This document shows, piece by piece, positions 1-5,613 of a stretch of DNA of 6,237 nt. Each line of letters begins with the position of its first letter. The first letter of the stretch is position 1. The DNA comes from an uncultured Rhodanobacteraceae bacterium. Lineage in GTDB: Bacteria; Pseudomonadota; Gammaproteobacteria; Xanthomonadales; Rhodanobacteraceae. Below the pieces are notes generated by a model. The model saw nothing but the letters and a program-made list of their open reading frames with translations, was not told the DNA's origin and did not search any database. Location: contig CALFNI010000466.1 of assembly GCA_937902695.1 (NCBI GenBank), positions 1-6,237 on the forward strand. Reading direction: 5' to 3'. The translations under genes and the position numbers were made by a program.

Positions 1-197
1 AGATGCCGTGAGCGCGCGCTCCGCGCGGATCGCAAGCAAACCGCGCTCGTCGCGGAGCCGATCGACGAGGCGTGGGCGAAGACGCCACGCTTTTCGCACG
101 CTGCCGCGGCTCGGCGGTCGATGAGGACAAAAGTGCGGCGCCGCCGATGTCGAGGACCGGCGAGCGATAGCAGCTGCCCGGACAGTGAGACGCAGCG
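1..197. other. Window edge and intergenic stretch, no supported gene
   Basis: I translated this stretch in the forward frames and in the reverse frames that stay open. All give arginine/alanine/serine-rich shadow peptides with no recognisable domain. One forward frame stays open from base 1 to a TAA at 199-201, but its peptide is very basic and unlike a folded protein. The region most likely separates the TPR gene's 3' end from a neighbour lying outside the window. It contains one weak hairpin followed by four T's on the plus strand at 70-94, listed separately. Confidence 0.45.
70..94 (+). terminator. Weak candidate intrinsic terminator, plus strand
   Basis: GCGTGG (70-75) can pair with CCACGC (85-90). 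Two further pairs are possible across a bulged G, around an AAGA loop, and TTTT follows at 91-94. The orientation would suit a plus-strand gene entering from the left of the window and converging on the TPR gene. The stem is short and bulged and the T run is only four long, so this is a tentative call. Confidence 0.25.
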
Positions 198-524
198 CTA
201 ATCCGCGGGCCGCTGAAGTCTCCGCAAAAACACGCCGATTTCCTTCTCGACCTGCTTGTCACCGCGCGTGCGCGCAACGTCGAGCCCGTGCCGGTACGCA
301 TCGACGGCAGCGCCCGTATCGCCGCTGTCGGCCAACGCCTGGCCGAGCATCTTCCACGCCGCCGAATACGTCGCGTCGAACCCGACCGCCTCGCGAAACG
401 CCGTGATCGCGCCGCAGGCATCTCCGTTCGAAAGCAACGCCGTTCCCAGCGAAAACCGCAACAGCGCGCCGTCGCGCGGGCCACCGAGCTGCGCGCGCAA
501 ACGGGCGATGAGGTCGCTGTTCAT
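198..524 (-). CDS. Small tetratricopeptide-repeat (TPR) protein
   Basis: This is a 108-residue, probably soluble protein with no signal peptide or membrane segment. After a short N-terminal helix (MNSDLIARLRAQLG) two TPR units can be seen, at about residues 20-53 (ALLRFSLGTALLSNGD, with an alternating A/G/F/L helix pattern) and 54-87 (AAWKMLGQALADSGDTGAAV). A basic C-terminal helix ending in FLRRLQRP follows. TPR pairs normally form a small protein-binding scaffold; no enzymatic residues are apparent and the partner is unknown. The gene starts 51 bp after the patatin stop on the same strand, with no terminator seen between them, so co-transcription with bdhA and the patatin gene is plausible. 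The Shine-Dalgarno is weak (only a GAAG-like element upstream). Similar short TPR proteins occur in beta- and gammaproteobacteria; I know no assigned function. Confidence 0.85.
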   Translation of the reverse strand: MNSDLIARLRAQLGGPRDGALLRFSLGTALLSNGDACGAITAFREAVGFDATYSAAWKMLGQALADSGDTGAAVDAYRHGLDVARTRGDKQVEKEIGVFLRRLQRPAD

Positions 525-563
525 GGCCGTATCTTCGCGCCAAACATGGGCGGCGGAGCATCC

Positions 564-583
564 TTTACGCCGGATTTACGCCG
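564..583. repeat. Short tandem repeat spanning the patatin stop codon
   Basis: The 9-mer TTTACGCCG occurs at 564-572 and again at 575-583, separated by GA. The right-hand copy supplies the TAA stop of the patatin gene (576-578 on the minus strand). It looks like a small local duplication at the gene's 3' end. No function is implied. Confidence 0.6.
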
Positions 584-1850
584 CCGTCTCCTGGCGGTGG
601 ATGTCGTGCGTGACGACGCCGATTTCGCGTGGCGGCGGCACGAAAAATGCGGGCTCGCCGAGCGAGCGCGTCATGTCCGCGAAACCGCTTGCCCAGTGCT
701 CCCGCATCGCGTTGCGGCCGAAGGCATAGTCCTTGAATTGCTCTTCGTACGGCTTGGCGCGATAGATCAGGTGAATGACGTTGAACACGCGGTCGCAGAG
801 CCACGGCGTGAGCTCCGCGACGAGCTCGTCCGGCAGATGCTGCTTTGGAACCGCCTCGAGCAGCATCCCGAGCGTATTGCGCAGGCGCTGGCGCGCGGCG
901 ACGGCGTCGGTGCCGAGCCGCGTGCGGCTCGAATACTGGATGTCCTTCTGGCGTTCCAGCACGTCGAGCAGGGTTCGCGGCAGGATGCCGTGCGCGCTCC
1001 AGAGATCCACCTCGAACGCGAGCGTGTCGCGGCGCGGCGAGGATTCGAGAACGTACTCGAGCGGCGTATTCGAAACCACGCCGCCGTCCCAGTAGTGCCG
1101 GCCATCGATGACGATCGCGGGGAACGACGGCGGCAACGCGCCCGACGCCATGACATGCTCGGGCGCGATGCAGTCGATCGCCGAATCGAAGTAGCGGAAA
1201 TTGCCGGTCTCGACGTCGGTCGCGCCGATCGTCAATCGCACGCCGTCCGCGTTGAGCCGATCGAAGTCGACGAGCTTCTCCAGCGTCGCCTTCAGCGGCG
1301 CCGTGTCATAGAAACTCGTCGCGCCGGGCGAGCCCGGCGGCTGGCTCCATGGCGGCAGCCCGCGCGGCGCGTAGAATCCGCGCTGGCCCTGCACGAGCGC
1401 GCCGACTGCGGACAACGCCCCGATCCACGCACTGAGAACGCTGTTCGGCGGCAGCCATGCGAGCGCATCGCGCATCGCCGCAGGCCAGGCGAGCAGGCCC
1501 GCGGGCTCGCAGATCGTGTTCCAGAACGCGTGCAGCCGCTCGATGCGCCGCTCCGGCGCGTTGCCGGCAAGGATCGCTGCGTTGACCGCGCCGATCGACG
1601 TGCCGGCGAACCAGTTCGGCCGGATCCCGGCACGATGCAATGCTTCGTACACGCCGCACTGATACGCGCCTAGCGCACCGCCGCCCTGCAGGACGAGCGC
1701 GATGTTTTCGTAGCGCTTCGCCGATTCGACCGGCGTCGCGATCGATGCGGCCTTTGCTGCCTTCCGCCTCGGCGCGTTGCGCGAAGCCCTCGGATCTGCC
1801 GCGCGCTTGCGCGCAAGCGTTTTTGCGACGCGCCGGACGCGCGCGTTCAT
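576..1850 (-). CDS. Patatin-like phospholipase with C-terminal DUF3734-type domain
   Basis: This 424-residue protein is a predicted Ser-Asp dyad lipid acyl hydrolase of the patatin family. The oxyanion-hole motif GGGALG is at residues 56-61, the nucleophile elbow GTSIG at 83-87 (Ser85), and the dyad Asp in DGG at 255-257 (Asp255). From about residue 283 the sequence ([20 protein letters not shown] and onward) matches my recollection of the DUF3734 domain that follows the patatin core in a proteobacterial subfamily. There is no signal peptide, so it is probably cytosolic or peripherally bound. Residues 1-40 form an unusual Arg/Lys/Ala-rich tail. The frame is open far upstream, but ATG 1850 is chosen because it overlaps the bdhA stop by 4 nt (ATGA), typical of translational coupling, and no clear Shine-Dalgarno precedes it. 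The substrate is unknown. Pairing with bdhA suggests lipid or polyhydroxybutyrate-related turnover, which is an inference. Confidence 0.93.
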   Translation of the reverse strand: MNARVRRVAKTLARKRAADPRASRNAPRRKAAKAASIATPVESAKRYENIALVLQGGGALGAYQCGVYEALHRAGIRPNWFAGTSIGAVNAAILAGNAPERRIERLHAFWNTICEPAGLLAWPAAMRDALAWLPPNSVLSAWIGALSAVGALVQGQRGFYAPRGLPPWSQPPGSPGATSFYDTAPLKATLEKLVDFDRLNADGVRLTIGATDVETGNFRYFDSAIDCIAPEHVMASGALPPSFPAIVIDGRHYWDGGVVSNTPLEYVLESSPRRDTLAFEVDLWSAHGILPRTLLDVLERQKDIQYSSRTRLGTDAVAARQRLRNTLGMLLEAVPKQHLPDELVAELTPWLCDRVFNVIHLIYRAKPYEEQFKDYAFGRNAMREHWASGFADMTRSLGEPAFFVPPPREIGVVTHDIHRQETAA

Positions 1851-2629
1851 TGCATGAACCAGCCATGGCTGACGACGAGGCTCTGCCCGGTCAGCGCATT
1901 CGTCTCGAAACCGGCGAAGAAGAGCGCGCACGCGGCGACGTCGTCGACCGTCGTGAACTCGCCGTCGACGGTGTCCTTCAGCATCACCTTGCGGACGACA
2001 TCGTCTTCGGAAATGCCGAGCTCCTTCGCCTGCTCGGGAATCTGCTTCTCGACGAGCGGCGTGCGCACGAAGCCGGGGCAGATCACGTTCGCGCGGACGC
2101 CGTGCTCGGCACCTTCCTTCGCGACGACTTTCGCAAGACCGATCAGCGCGTGCTTCGCCGCGACGTACGGCGCCTTCAGCTTCGAAGCTTCCTTCGAATG
2201 CACCGAGCCCATGTAGATGATCGCGCCGCCCTTGCCGCGCGCGTACATCTGGCGAAGGCACGCGCGCGTCGTCAGGAATGCGCCGTCGACGTGGATCGTC
2301 ATCAGCTTCTTCCAGTCGGCGTACGGAAACTTCTCGATCGGATTGACGATCTGGATGCCCGCGTTCGACACGAGGATGTCGACGCTGCCGAGCTGCCTGA
2401 CGACTGCGGCGACGCCGTCGTCGACTTCCTGCTCGCTGGTGACGTCCATCCTGATGCCGATGGCCTTGCCGCCTTTCTTTGCGATCTCGCTCGCGGCCGC
2501 ATTCGCGCCGTCGAGATTGAGATCGGCGATCGCCACGGCGGCGCCGTTGTCGGCGTAGACCTCCGCGATCCGCTTGCCGATGCCGCTGGCGGCCCCTGTC
2601 ACGAGCGCCACTTTGCCGTCGAGTCGCAT
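1847..2629 (-). CDS. bdhA: D-3-hydroxybutyrate dehydrogenase (SDR family)
   Basis: This 260-residue cytosolic SDR oxidoreductase is predicted to interconvert (R)-3-hydroxybutyrate and acetoacetate with NAD(H), a step in polyhydroxybutyrate mobilisation. The Rossmann motif TGAASGIG is at residues 11-18, Asp36 at the end of strand 2 favours NAD over NADP, NAG is at 89-91, and catalytic Ser142, Tyr155 and Lys159 (YVAAK) are present. Residues I recall as substrate contacts in the Pseudomonas fragi enzyme are matched: Gln93 (one-residue offset), His144, Lys152, Gln196 and Trp257. The ending SHGWFMQ is typical of the family. The fourth SDR residue, usually Asn, appears to be His113. The start is fixed by a perfect AAGGAGG five bases before the ATG. 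The gene overlaps the patatin gene by 4 nt and lies just downstream of an intrinsic terminator that separates it from the NtrX-type gene. Confidence 0.95.
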   Translation of the reverse strand: MRLDGKVALVTGAASGIGKRIAEVYADNGAAVAIADLNLDGANAAASEIAKKGGKAIGIRMDVTSEQEVDDGVAAVVRQLGSVDILVSNAGIQIVNPIEKFPYADWKKLMTIHVDGAFLTTRACLRQMYARGKGGAIIYMGSVHSKEASKLKAPYVAAKHALIGLAKVVAKEGAEHGVRANVICPGFVRTPLVEKQIPEQAKELGISEDDVVRKVMLKDTVDGEFTTVDDVAACALFFAGFETNALTGQSLVVSHGWFMQ

Positions 2630-2634
2630 GCTGT

Positions 2635-2641
2635 CCTCCTT
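2635..2641 (-). promoter_or_regulatory. Strong ribosome binding site of bdhA
   Basis: On the minus strand AAGGAGG is followed by ACAGC and then ATG. This is a full-strength Shine-Dalgarno at near-ideal spacing and it decides the bdhA start. It contrasts with the other genes here, which have weak or no visible Shine-Dalgarno. Confidence 0.9.
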
Positions 2642-2645
2642 GAAG

Positions 2646-2662
2646 CGCGCGCTCGGCGCGCG
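2646..2662 (-). promoter_or_regulatory. GC-only hairpin next to the bdhA ribosome binding site
   Basis: On the minus strand CGCGCGC (2662-2656) can pair with GCGCGCG (2652-2646) around a CGA loop, giving a 7-bp all-GC stem. It ends four bases before AAGGAGG. It could affect ribosome access or protect the 5' end of the bdhA transcript. Alternating GC is common in such genomes, so this may be chance. Confidence 0.3.
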
Positions 2663-2673
2663 GTGCGGGCCGG

Positions 2674-2705
2674 AAAAAATACGCCGTTCCCGAGGGGGAA
2701 CGGCG
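2674..2705 (-). terminator. Rho-independent terminator downstream of the NtrX-type gene
   Basis: A perfect 10-bp stem (CGCCGTTCCC at 2682-2691 against GGGAACGGCG at 2696-2705) encloses a 4-nt loop. On the minus strand it is followed by TA and then six T's (2679-2674). The orientation fits transcripts arriving from the NtrX-type gene, whose stop is 96 bp upstream. It lies only about 45 bp before the bdhA start, so it either separates two units or acts as an attenuator in front of bdhA. Confidence 0.85.
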
Positions 2706-2801
2706 CGAGTTGGGAGTGATCGGGGTGATGAAGCCCTACTCTCGGACCCGCTCGCGGCGCCCGAGTTCCGCAGTGCAGCATATCGCCGTGAAACGCCGGT
2801 T

Positions 2802-4187
2802 TCAGCCCTCGCGCGCGCCCGTCCGGGGGTCGACGCCGAGATCCTTGAGCTTGCGGTAGAGATGAGTCCGTTCCATGCCGACCGCCTTGGCGAGCTTGCC
2901 GACGCTGCCGCCGGCGACGCCGAGCTGGTGCAGGAGGTAGGCGCGCTCGAACTGCTCGCGCGCTTCGCGGAGCGGCAGCGCGAAATCGATGCCGTCGTGC
3001 ACGGCCGACGGCGCCGGCGGCGCGATCGGCATGCTCGCGCCGAGCGCCTGCTCGACTTCTTCGAGCGCGACGTCGGGCGCGTTGCCGAGAATCAACAGCC
3101 GCTGCACGAGATTGCGCAGCTCGCGCAGGTTGCCGGGCCATGGGTAATTGCGCAGGCGGTTCTGCACCGCGACCGGGAAGTTCCGGTAGGGCAGCTTGTC
3201 GCGGTTGGCGAAGTAATCGGCGTGATAGCGCAGGAGCTCCGGAATGTCGTCGATGCGATCGCGAAGCGGCGGCACGGTCAGCGGCACGACCTTGAGCTGG
3301 TAGTAAAGCTCTTCGCGGAAACGTCCCGCGGCGACCAGCGCTTCGAGATCCTGCGCCGTCGCCGCGATCACGCGCGCATCGATCGCGACGGACTCGTGGC
3401 CGCCGCACCGCATCATCGAGCGCCGTTCGAGCACGCTCGAAAGGCGCAGCTGCAATTCCGGATCGAGATCGGCGAGCTCGTCGAGAAACAGCGTGCCGCC
3501 GTTGGCCTGCTCGATCAGGCCAAGCTGCACGCCGCTCGCGTCTTCGCTGCCGAACAGCGCCTGCGCCGCGTGATCGCGCGCGATCGCGCCGGCGGCGACG
3601 GTGACGAACGGGCCGCTGCGCCGCGCGCTGCGCTCGTGCAATGCGCGCGCGAGCGTTTCCTTGCCCGTGCCGGGCTCGCCCTGGATCAGCACCCAGGTGT
3701 CGTGCGCGGCGATGCGCTCGACCTGCTCGCGCAGTGCCTGCATGCCCTTGCCGGAGCCGACGACTTCGATCGGCGCCGGCAGCTGGCGGCGCAGGCCCTC
3801 GTTTTCGCGCTTGAGACGGCTCGCTTCGAGCGCGCGCGAAATGACCAGCAGGAGCTTGGCGAGCGAGATCGGCTTCTCGATGAAATCCCACGCGCCGAGC
3901 CGCGTCGCCTCGACCGCCGTCTCGACGGTGCCGTGACCCGAGATCATGATGACCGGGCACGGCAAGCCGCCGCGCTCATTCCATTCCCGCAGCAGGCTGA
4001 TGCCGTCGAGATCCGGCATCCAGATGTCGAGCAGCACGAGATCGGGCCGCTGCTGCCGGCGCGCCTCGCGCGCGGCATCGGCCGATTCGGCCAGATCGAC
4101 GACATAGCCCTCGTCTTCGAGGATGTCCCGGACGGTCTGCCGGATGTCTGGCTCGTCGTCGACGACGAGCACGCGGGCGTTCGCCAT
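2802..4187 (-). CDS. ntrX: NtrX-type response regulator with degenerate AAA+ domain
   Basis: This 461-residue cytosolic regulator has three domains. The receiver (1-120) has Asp10/Asp11, phosphoacceptor Asp54, Ser83 and Lys105. The AAA+ module (about 138-365) has Walker A GEPGTGKE at 170-177, Walker B GGTLFLDE at 230-237 and the sensor II region WPGNLREL at 350-357. A Fis-type helix-turn-helix (about 426-452, [16 protein letters not shown]) is close to that of NtrX. The GAFTGA loop that contacts sigma-54 is absent: after LFG (211-213) the sequence is [10 protein letters not shown]. In addition, the PspF Asn64, Asn149 and Arg168 positions read Ala198, Ala278 and Gln297 in my alignment. It probably binds DNA in response to phosphorylation but acts without sigma-54 remodelling (inference). 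ATG 4187 is preferred over an in-frame GTG at 4229 because [12 protein letters not shown] is the usual family start; no Shine-Dalgarno is visible. The usual partner ntrY is not adjacent in the window. Confidence 0.9.
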   Translation of the reverse strand: MANARVLVVDDEPDIRQTVRDILEDEGYVVDLAESADAAREARRQQRPDLVLLDIWMPDLDGISLLREWNERGGLPCPVIMISGHGTVETAVEATRLGAWDFIEKPISLAKLLLVISRALEASRLKRENEGLRRQLPAPIEVVGSGKGMQALREQVERIAAHDTWVLIQGEPGTGKETLARALHERSARRSGPFVTVAAGAIARDHAAQALFGSEDASGVQLGLIEQANGGTLFLDELADLDPELQLRLSSVLERRSMMRCGGHESVAIDARVIAATAQDLEALVAAGRFREELYYQLKVVPLTVPPLRDRIDDIPELLRYHADYFANRDKLPYRNFPVAVQNRLRNYPWPGNLRELRNLVQRLLILGNAPDVALEEVEQALGASMPIAPPAPSAVHDGIDFALPLREAREQFERAYLLHQLGVAGGSVGKLAKAVGMERTHLYRKLKDLGVDPRTGAREG

Positions 4188-4256
4188 GGCGGGGCCGGTT
4201 GTAAAAAAGAGACATCGAGCATAGCGCACCCCGCCGGCCGCGGCGATGGTGTTTTT

Positions 4257-4358
4257 CCCCCTCTCCCGCGTGCGGGAGAGGGCTGGGGTGAGGGCAGTCT
4301 TGTGGAACGCCTTGTCGGCTTGCCCTCACCCTACCCTCTCCCGCACGCGGGAGAGGGG
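4257..4358. repeat. Head-to-head pair of REP-like palindromic repeats (REPIN/BIME-like)
   Basis: Two copies of one element lie in inverted orientation: 4258-4295 and 4322-4358. Each has an 11-nt perfect palindrome, CCCTCTCCCGC and GCGGGAGAGGG around a 2-nt centre (arms 4259-4269/4272-4282 and 4334-4344/4347-4357), plus a GGGTGAGGGC tail facing the other copy. The copies differ essentially only in the few bases between palindrome and tail. A 26-nt unrelated spacer (4296-4321) separates them, so the whole unit could also fold as one long hairpin. There is no T run on the outer side in either direction, so it is not a standard intrinsic terminator. This CCCTCTCCCGC-type palindrome is a recurrent intergenic repeat in GC-rich proteobacteria. 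It occupies most of the gap between the glycerophosphotransferase stop and the NtrX-type gene. Confidence 0.88.
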
Positions 4359-4365
4359 AACCCCG

Positions 4366-5421
4366 CTAGCGGTTCGGGGCCTCTCCGAACCGCCGCAGCC
4401 GCGCCCGCATCTGCAGCCGCCGCCAGAGATTCATCGGTTTGCGCGCCAGATCCCCGAACTGCCCGGCGACGAAATCGCGTGCCGCCGCCAGCACGCGCTC
4501 GCTCGAATGGCCGTCGCGCCATGGATGGATCAGATCGGCATACGCAGCCAGCTCGTGCCGAAGCGTCTCGCTCGGCGCGAACGCGCGATGCAGCGCCGTC
4601 TCGAGCTCGGCCGGATCGGCAACGTCGATCATGTGCGCCTTCGGCGCGCGATTGCGGAACGTCACGACCGGCTTCCGCTGCACGACGAACTCGGACACGA
4701 CCGACGAGGTATCGCAAACCAGCACGTCGGCCGCGCGCAGCGCCGGCACCAGCCCTTCGGGCTCGACGAATCCGGCATTCGGCCCCGCGAGCTGGCGATA
4801 CGCCTGCACGAGCACGGGGTCGGTCTTGGGATGCAGCGTCAGCAGCCAGTAGCGATCGCCGCGCGCGACCTGCATCGAGATCTCGCCGAGCAGCGCGCGC
4901 GCCGAGCTCAGCGTCTCGGTGACCGTTGCCGCATAGAGCACGACCCGACGTCCATCGGCCGGACGCAAGCGCGCCGCCGTGCCGTCGTCGGGCGCGAACA
5001 GCGGATCGAGCTTCGGCCAGCCGGTCTCGGCGACCGCGAAGTGTCCGTGGCGTCGCGCGAGCTCCTCGAACGGCACCGTCGTCGCCGGCCCTTGCGTGCA
5101 GTAGAGATCGAACAAGCCGCGGATGCGGAAATGGCCGCGCTCGGGCGAGCGCTTGTCGACGCTGAAACCGTGAAACACCTGGACCTTGACGCCCGGAAAG
5201 AACTGCGGCACCCAGTTGCTCGCGGCGAACACCGCGTCGGGCCGCCACTTGCGCACCGCTTCGGCGTCGGTCAGGAGCTGCTCGTGAGCGGCGAGATGAT
5301 CGCGGAACGCGGCGGGCGCAAACCAGGCGGCGTCGCCCCCCGCGGCGCGGATCGCGGCGCCGAGCGGCCGCAGCACCGGCAATGCATAGAGCTCCGTGGC
5401 GAACAAGAGGTAATGCGCCAT
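4366..5421 (-). CDS. CDP-glycerol glycerophosphotransferase-like enzyme (TagB/TagF-type fold)
   Basis: This 351-residue protein has a GT-B-type layout and is most like the CDP-glycerol:glycerophosphotransferase family. That family transfers glycerol-phosphate, or in relatives another polyol or sugar phosphate, onto a lipid-linked or polymer acceptor at the inner membrane. Visible features are VFHGFSVDKR with His84-Gly85, TGWPKLD at 133-139, LTLHPKTDP around His197-Lys199, and VLVCDTSSVVSEF around 233-245, matching the family's HxG, TGxPKxD, HPxx and DxSSxxxE blocks. There is no transmembrane segment. The C-terminal 30 residues are basic (RRLQMRARLRRF), as in peripheral membrane enzymes. ATG 5421 is the start because an in-frame TGA lies two codons upstream. 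The gene is divergent from a WaaE-like glycosyltransferase, pointing to LPS core or capsule modification. The exact donor and acceptor cannot be read from the sequence. Confidence 0.8.
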   Translation of the reverse strand: MAHYLLFATELYALPVLRPLGAAIRAAGGDAAWFAPAAFRDHLAAHEQLLTDAEAVRKWRPDAVFAASNWVPQFFPGVKVQVFHGFSVDKRSPERGHFRIRGLFDLYCTQGPATTVPFEELARRHGHFAVAETGWPKLDPLFAPDDGTAARLRPADGRRVVLYAATVTETLSSARALLGEISMQVARGDRYWLLTLHPKTDPVLVQAYRQLAGPNAGFVEPEGLVPALRAADVLVCDTSSVVSEFVVQRKPVVTFRNRAPKAHMIDVADPAELETALHRAFAPSETLRHELAAYADLIHPWRDGHSSERVLAAARDFVAGQFGDLARKPMNLWRRLQMRARLRRFGEAPNR

Positions 5422-5613
5422 GCCTCACACCCATTCCATCGGAAAGTCCGCCGACCCGAACGCCCTGCGTGGGGGCTTGGGCGCCGAATCAAAACCCCCG
5501 CGCAGGCGCCGATCGCATCGTCTCGCCGCCGACCTTTACGGGCGCCGACCCGTTCGATGCGTGATCGCGGCGCTCGAGTCCGCTAACCTTGACACTTCAA
5601 CCGGCATCCGTCC
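5422..5613. promoter_or_regulatory. Divergent intergenic region between two surface-polymer transferase genes
   Basis: This 192-bp spacer separates the minus-strand glycerophosphotransferase start from the plus-strand glycosyltransferase start, so promoters for both should lie here. I see no convincing -35/-10 pair. The 8-mer GGCGCCGA occurs three times in the same orientation (5480-5487, 5505-5512, 5541-5548). An imperfect inverted repeat pairs GATCGCATCG (5511-5520) with CGATGC-GTGATC (5555-5566). These could be operator elements or compositional chance. Confidence 0.4.

Noticed and set aside
288..1673. 461-residue plus-strand open frame opposite the patatin gene
   Set aside because: It is antisense to a gene with intact catalytic motifs and is composed of Arg-rich low-complexity sequence.
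1851..2261. N-terminal extension of the patatin frame upstream of ATG 1850
   Set aside because: It lies entirely within bdhA in another frame and is Arg-rich and non-homologous in appearance; the ATGA overlap gives a natural start.
1640..2719. 359-residue plus-strand open frame opposite bdhA
   Set aside because: The minus strand carries a complete dehydrogenase with all family motifs and a perfect ribosome binding site; the plus frame has no recognisable content.
2790..2803. GAAAC/GTTTC hairpin overlapping the NtrX-type stop codon as a terminator
   Set aside because: The stem is only five base pairs and no T run follows; the strong terminator at 2674-2705 explains transcript ending.
4217..4222. 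TATGCT on the minus strand as a -10 box for the NtrX-type gene
   Set aside because: Only four of six bases match and there is no -35 element at a suitable distance.
4188..4229. GTG start 14 codons upstream for the NtrX-type gene
   Set aside because: The extra residues (MRYARCLFFTTGPA) are not part of a receiver domain and the family normally starts at MANxxVLVVDDE. No better ribosome binding site supports it.
4257..4358. The inverted repeat pair as a CRISPR array or classic rho-independent terminator
   Set aside because: There are only two copies, in inverted orientation and each itself palindromic, and no T run follows in either direction.
2574..4922. 782-residue plus-strand open frame opposite the NtrX-type gene, running through the repeat unit
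   Set aside because: The peptide is Arg/Ala/Glu-rich without any domain, runs antisense to well-supported genes, and translates the palindromic repeat into the familiar RERAGVR/SRTRERG strings. It is a GC-rich shadow frame.
4246..5586. 446-residue plus-strand open frame opposite the glycerophosphotransferase gene
   Set aside because: It begins inside the palindromic repeat and is the antisense shadow of a motif-bearing gene.
5589..5594. TTGACA as a -35 box for the WaaE-like gene
   Set aside because: A correctly spaced -10 box would fall on the start codon, and no TATAAT-like sequence is present there.
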